64,000 nucleotides of DNA. Source: Micromonospora trifolii (GTDB taxonomy: Bacteria; Actinomycetota; Actinomycetes; Mycobacteriales; Micromonosporaceae). The stretch spans positions 62,001 through 126,000 of the forward strand of contig NZ_JAKKFD010000066.1 of NCBI RefSeq assembly GCF_022229005.1, written 5' to 3'. The notes beneath the pieces are model-generated. The model searched no databases, was not told where the DNA came from, and worked only from the letters and a program-made list of their open reading frames with translations. The number at the start of each line of letters is the position of its first letter. Positions within the stretch are counted from its first letter, which is position 1. The position numbers and the translations under genes are program-made. Below are positions 62,232 to 64,000 of this stretch, one piece after another.

Positions 62232-64000
62232 ATGTCCGTCACGTCCGCCCCAACAGAGCAACTCCCCGGCACACCCGCCACCCAGGGCAACCGGATCGGC
62301 GGGGGCCTGCTCGACCCCAAGCAGTTGATCCGGTCCCTGCCGGACGCGGTCCGCAAGCTCGACCCCCGCACGCTGTGGCGCAACCCGGTGATGCTCATCG
62401 TGGAGGTCGGCGCGGCCTTCACCACAGTCCTGGCGGTGATCGACCCGTCGGTGTTCGCCTGGGCGATCACCATCTGGCTCTGGCTGACAGTGGTCTTCGC
62501 CAACCTGGCCGAGGCGGTCGCCGAGGGTCGGGGCAAGGCCCAGGCGGCGACCCTGCGGCAGGCGAAGAAGGACACCATCGCCACCCGGCTGATCGACTGG
62601 AAGCCGGGCGCGCGGGCCAACACCTACCGCGATGAGGCGGTGCCGGCGCCGGACCTGCGTCAGGGCGACGTCGTGCTCGTCGAGGCGGGCGGCATCATCC
62701 CCGGCGACGGCGACATCGTCGAGGGCATCGCCAGCGTCGACGAGTCGGCCATCACCGGCGAGTCGGCCCCGGTCATCCGGGAGTCCGGCGGCGACCGCAG
62801 TGCGGTGACCGGCGGCACCAAGGTGCTCTCCGACCAGATCATCGTGAAGATCACCCAGAAGCCGGGGGAGAGTTTCATCGACCGGATGATCGCCCTCGTC
62901 GAGGGGGCCAACCGGCAGAAGACGCCGAACGAGATCGCGCTGAACATCCTGCTCGCCGCGCTCACCGTCATCTTCCTGCTGGCTGTTGTCACCCTCCAGC
63001 CGCTGGCCATCTTCTCCAAGGCGTACCAGGCGGCCGCTCCGAACAGCGGGGCGATCACCGACTCCGGTGTGACCGGCGTGGTGCTGATCTCGCTGCTCGT
63101 CTGCCTGATCCCCACCACCATCGGCGCGCTGCTCTCCGCCATCGGCATCGCCGGCATGGACCGGCTGGTGCAGCGCAACGTCCTGGCCATGAGCGGCCGG
63201 GCCGTCGAGGCGGCCGGCGACGTCAACACCCTGCTGCTGGACAAGACCGGCACCATCACGCTGGGCAACCGGCAGGCCGCCGAGTTCGTACCGGTCGAGG
63301 GGGTCGACCCGGCAGCGCTGGCCGACGCCGCGCAGCTGTCCAGCCTGGCCGACGAGACCCCGGAGGGGCGCTCAGTGGTCGTCCTGGCGAAGAACGAGTT
63401 CGGACTGCGCGAGCGCGAGCCCGGCGTGATGCCGCACGCCACCTTCGTACCGTTCACCGCGCAGACCCGGATGAGCGGCGTCGACCTCACACCGGACGCC
63501 AGCGTGGACGCCGGCGCGGTGGGCACGGCCCGCCGGGTCCGCAAGGGCGCCGCCGCCGCGGTGATGAAGTGGGTACGGGAGAACGGCGGCCACCCGACCG
63601 AGCAGGTCGGCGAGATCGTGGACGCCATCAGCGGCACCGGCGGCACCCCGCTGGTCGTCGCCGAACACGTCGACGGTGAGCCCGCTCGCGCGTTGGGCGT
63701 CATCCACCTCAAGGACGTGGTCAAGTCCGGCATGCGGGAGCGGTTCGACGAGATGCGCCGGATGGGCATCCGAACCGTGATGATCACCGGCGACAACCCG
63801 CGGACCGCGAAGGCGATCGCCGACGAGGCCGGGGTGGACGACTTCCTGGCCGAGGCGACGCCGGAGGACAAGCTCGCGCTGATCAAGCGGGAGCAGGAGG
63901 GTGGCCGGCTGGTCGCGATGACCGGTGACGGCACCAACGACGCGCCGGCGCTCGCGCAGGCCGACGTCGGGGTGGCCATGAACACCGGCACGTCGGCCGC
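62232..64000 (+). CDS. kdpB: K+-transporting ATPase subunit KdpB (cut by window end)
   Basis: The P-type ATPase subunit of Kdp. About 589 residues are present, running off the right edge. DKTGT with Asp337 as phosphorylation site, TGESAPVIRESGGDR, and GDGTNDAPALAQADVGVAMN-type hinge (in parts GDGTNDAPAL, ADVGVAMNTGT) near the end. ATG at 62232 follows GAGGAACGAGGAC; an ATG at 62217 is possible. KdpC is expected beyond the window. Confidence 0.96.
   Translation, partial: MSVTSAPTEQLPGTPATQGNRIGGGLLDPKQLIRSLPDAVRKLDPRTLWRNPVMLIVEVGAAFTTVLAVIDPSVFAWAITIWLWLTVVFANLAEAVAEGRGKAQAATLRQAKKDTIATRLIDWKPGARANTYRDEAVPAPDLRQGDVVLVEAGGIIPGDGDIVEGIASVDESAITGESAPVIRESGGDRSAVTGGTKVLSDQIIVKITQKPGESFIDRMIALVEGANRQKTPNEIALNILLAALTVIFLLAVVTLQPLAIFSKAYQAAAPNSGAITDSGVTGVVLISLLVCLIPTTIGALLSAIGIAGMDRLVQRNVLAMSGRAVEAAGDVNTLLLDKTGTITLGNRQAAEFVPVEGVDPAALADAAQLSSLADETPEGRSVVVLAKNEFGLREREPGVMPHATFVPFTAQTRMSGVDLTPDASVDAGAVGTARRVRKGAAAAVMKWVRENGGHPTEQVGEIVDAISGTGGTPLVVAEHVDGEPARALGVIHLKDVVKSGMRERFDEMRRMGIRTVMITGDNPRTAKAIADEAGVDDFLAEATPEDKLALIKREQEGGRLVAMTGDGTNDAPALAQADVGVAMNTGTSA

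Overview
The window is very GC-rich (third codon positions almost always G or C), many genes start with GTG, and there are long antisense shadow ORFs. Together with the gene content (type VII secretion, ECF42/DGPF sigma pair, CsoR copper regulation, F420/PPOX-type enzyme, ydaO-type riboswitch, MT0933-type small protein) this points to an actinomycete chromosome, most likely Micromonosporaceae. The genus is an inference. I see no rRNA, tRNA, CRISPR array, transposase or phage gene; the stretch reads as ordinary chromosome.

Layout. (1) 0.4-1.7 kb: L-serine ammonia-lyase. (2) 1.8-7.7 kb: a tight four-gene block for a teichoic-acid-like cell-wall polymer: TagGH-type exporter, a three-part CDP-alcohol phosphatidyltransferase, and a fused GT2/CDP-glycerol glycerophosphotransferase. 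(3) 7.8-14 kb: an orphan MalK/UgpC-type ATPase, a membrane protein, a hotdog thioesterase, and a beta-phosphoglucomutase plus GH65 phosphorylase pair. (4) 14-21.7 kb: stress and envelope genes (small Gln-rich protein, alpha/beta hydrolase, AI-2E family protein, MT0933-type protein, hemerythrin, FUSC-like protein, C39 peptidase, PPOX, YkvA). Three of these, plus a csbD gene at 42.6 kb, carry similar sigma-B-like promoters. (5) 21.9-34.3 kb: a complete ESX/type VII secretion locus: PPE-like and EspC-like proteins, EccB, EccE, EccD, EccC, two WXG100 proteins and mycosin. (6) 34.3-38.5 kb: MarR-like regulator, beta-carbonic anhydrase, a secreted coiled-coil wall protein behind a c-di-AMP (ydaO) riboswitch, and a YibE/F protein.

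(7) 38.7-42.5 kb: copper homeostasis: CsoR, two CsoR-like operators, CopZ, a secreted His-rich protein and the CopA ATPase. (8) 42.6-48.2 kb: CsbD, a methyltransferase with a His-rich loop, an ECF42 sigma factor with its DGPF partner, a DUF2786 protein, and a DUF2243/CtaG-like membrane pair. (9) 48.2-53.9 kb: a fatty-acid beta-oxidation operon (acyl-CoA dehydrogenase, thiolase, FadB-type enzyme, CaiB/BaiF CoA-transferase). (10) 54-60 kb: a WYL regulator divergent from a VOC protein around a palindrome, TetR, an MBL hydrolase with a CGNR-like protein, a zf-HC2 membrane protein, and a TRM11-like methylase. (11) 60.4 kb to the end: the kdp potassium-ATPase operon, beginning with two overlapping micro-genes and cut off inside kdpB.

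Themes that link regions are the cell envelope (wall polymer, T7SS, c-di-AMP-controlled wall protein), ion and metal balance (CopA, Kdp) and general stress response.
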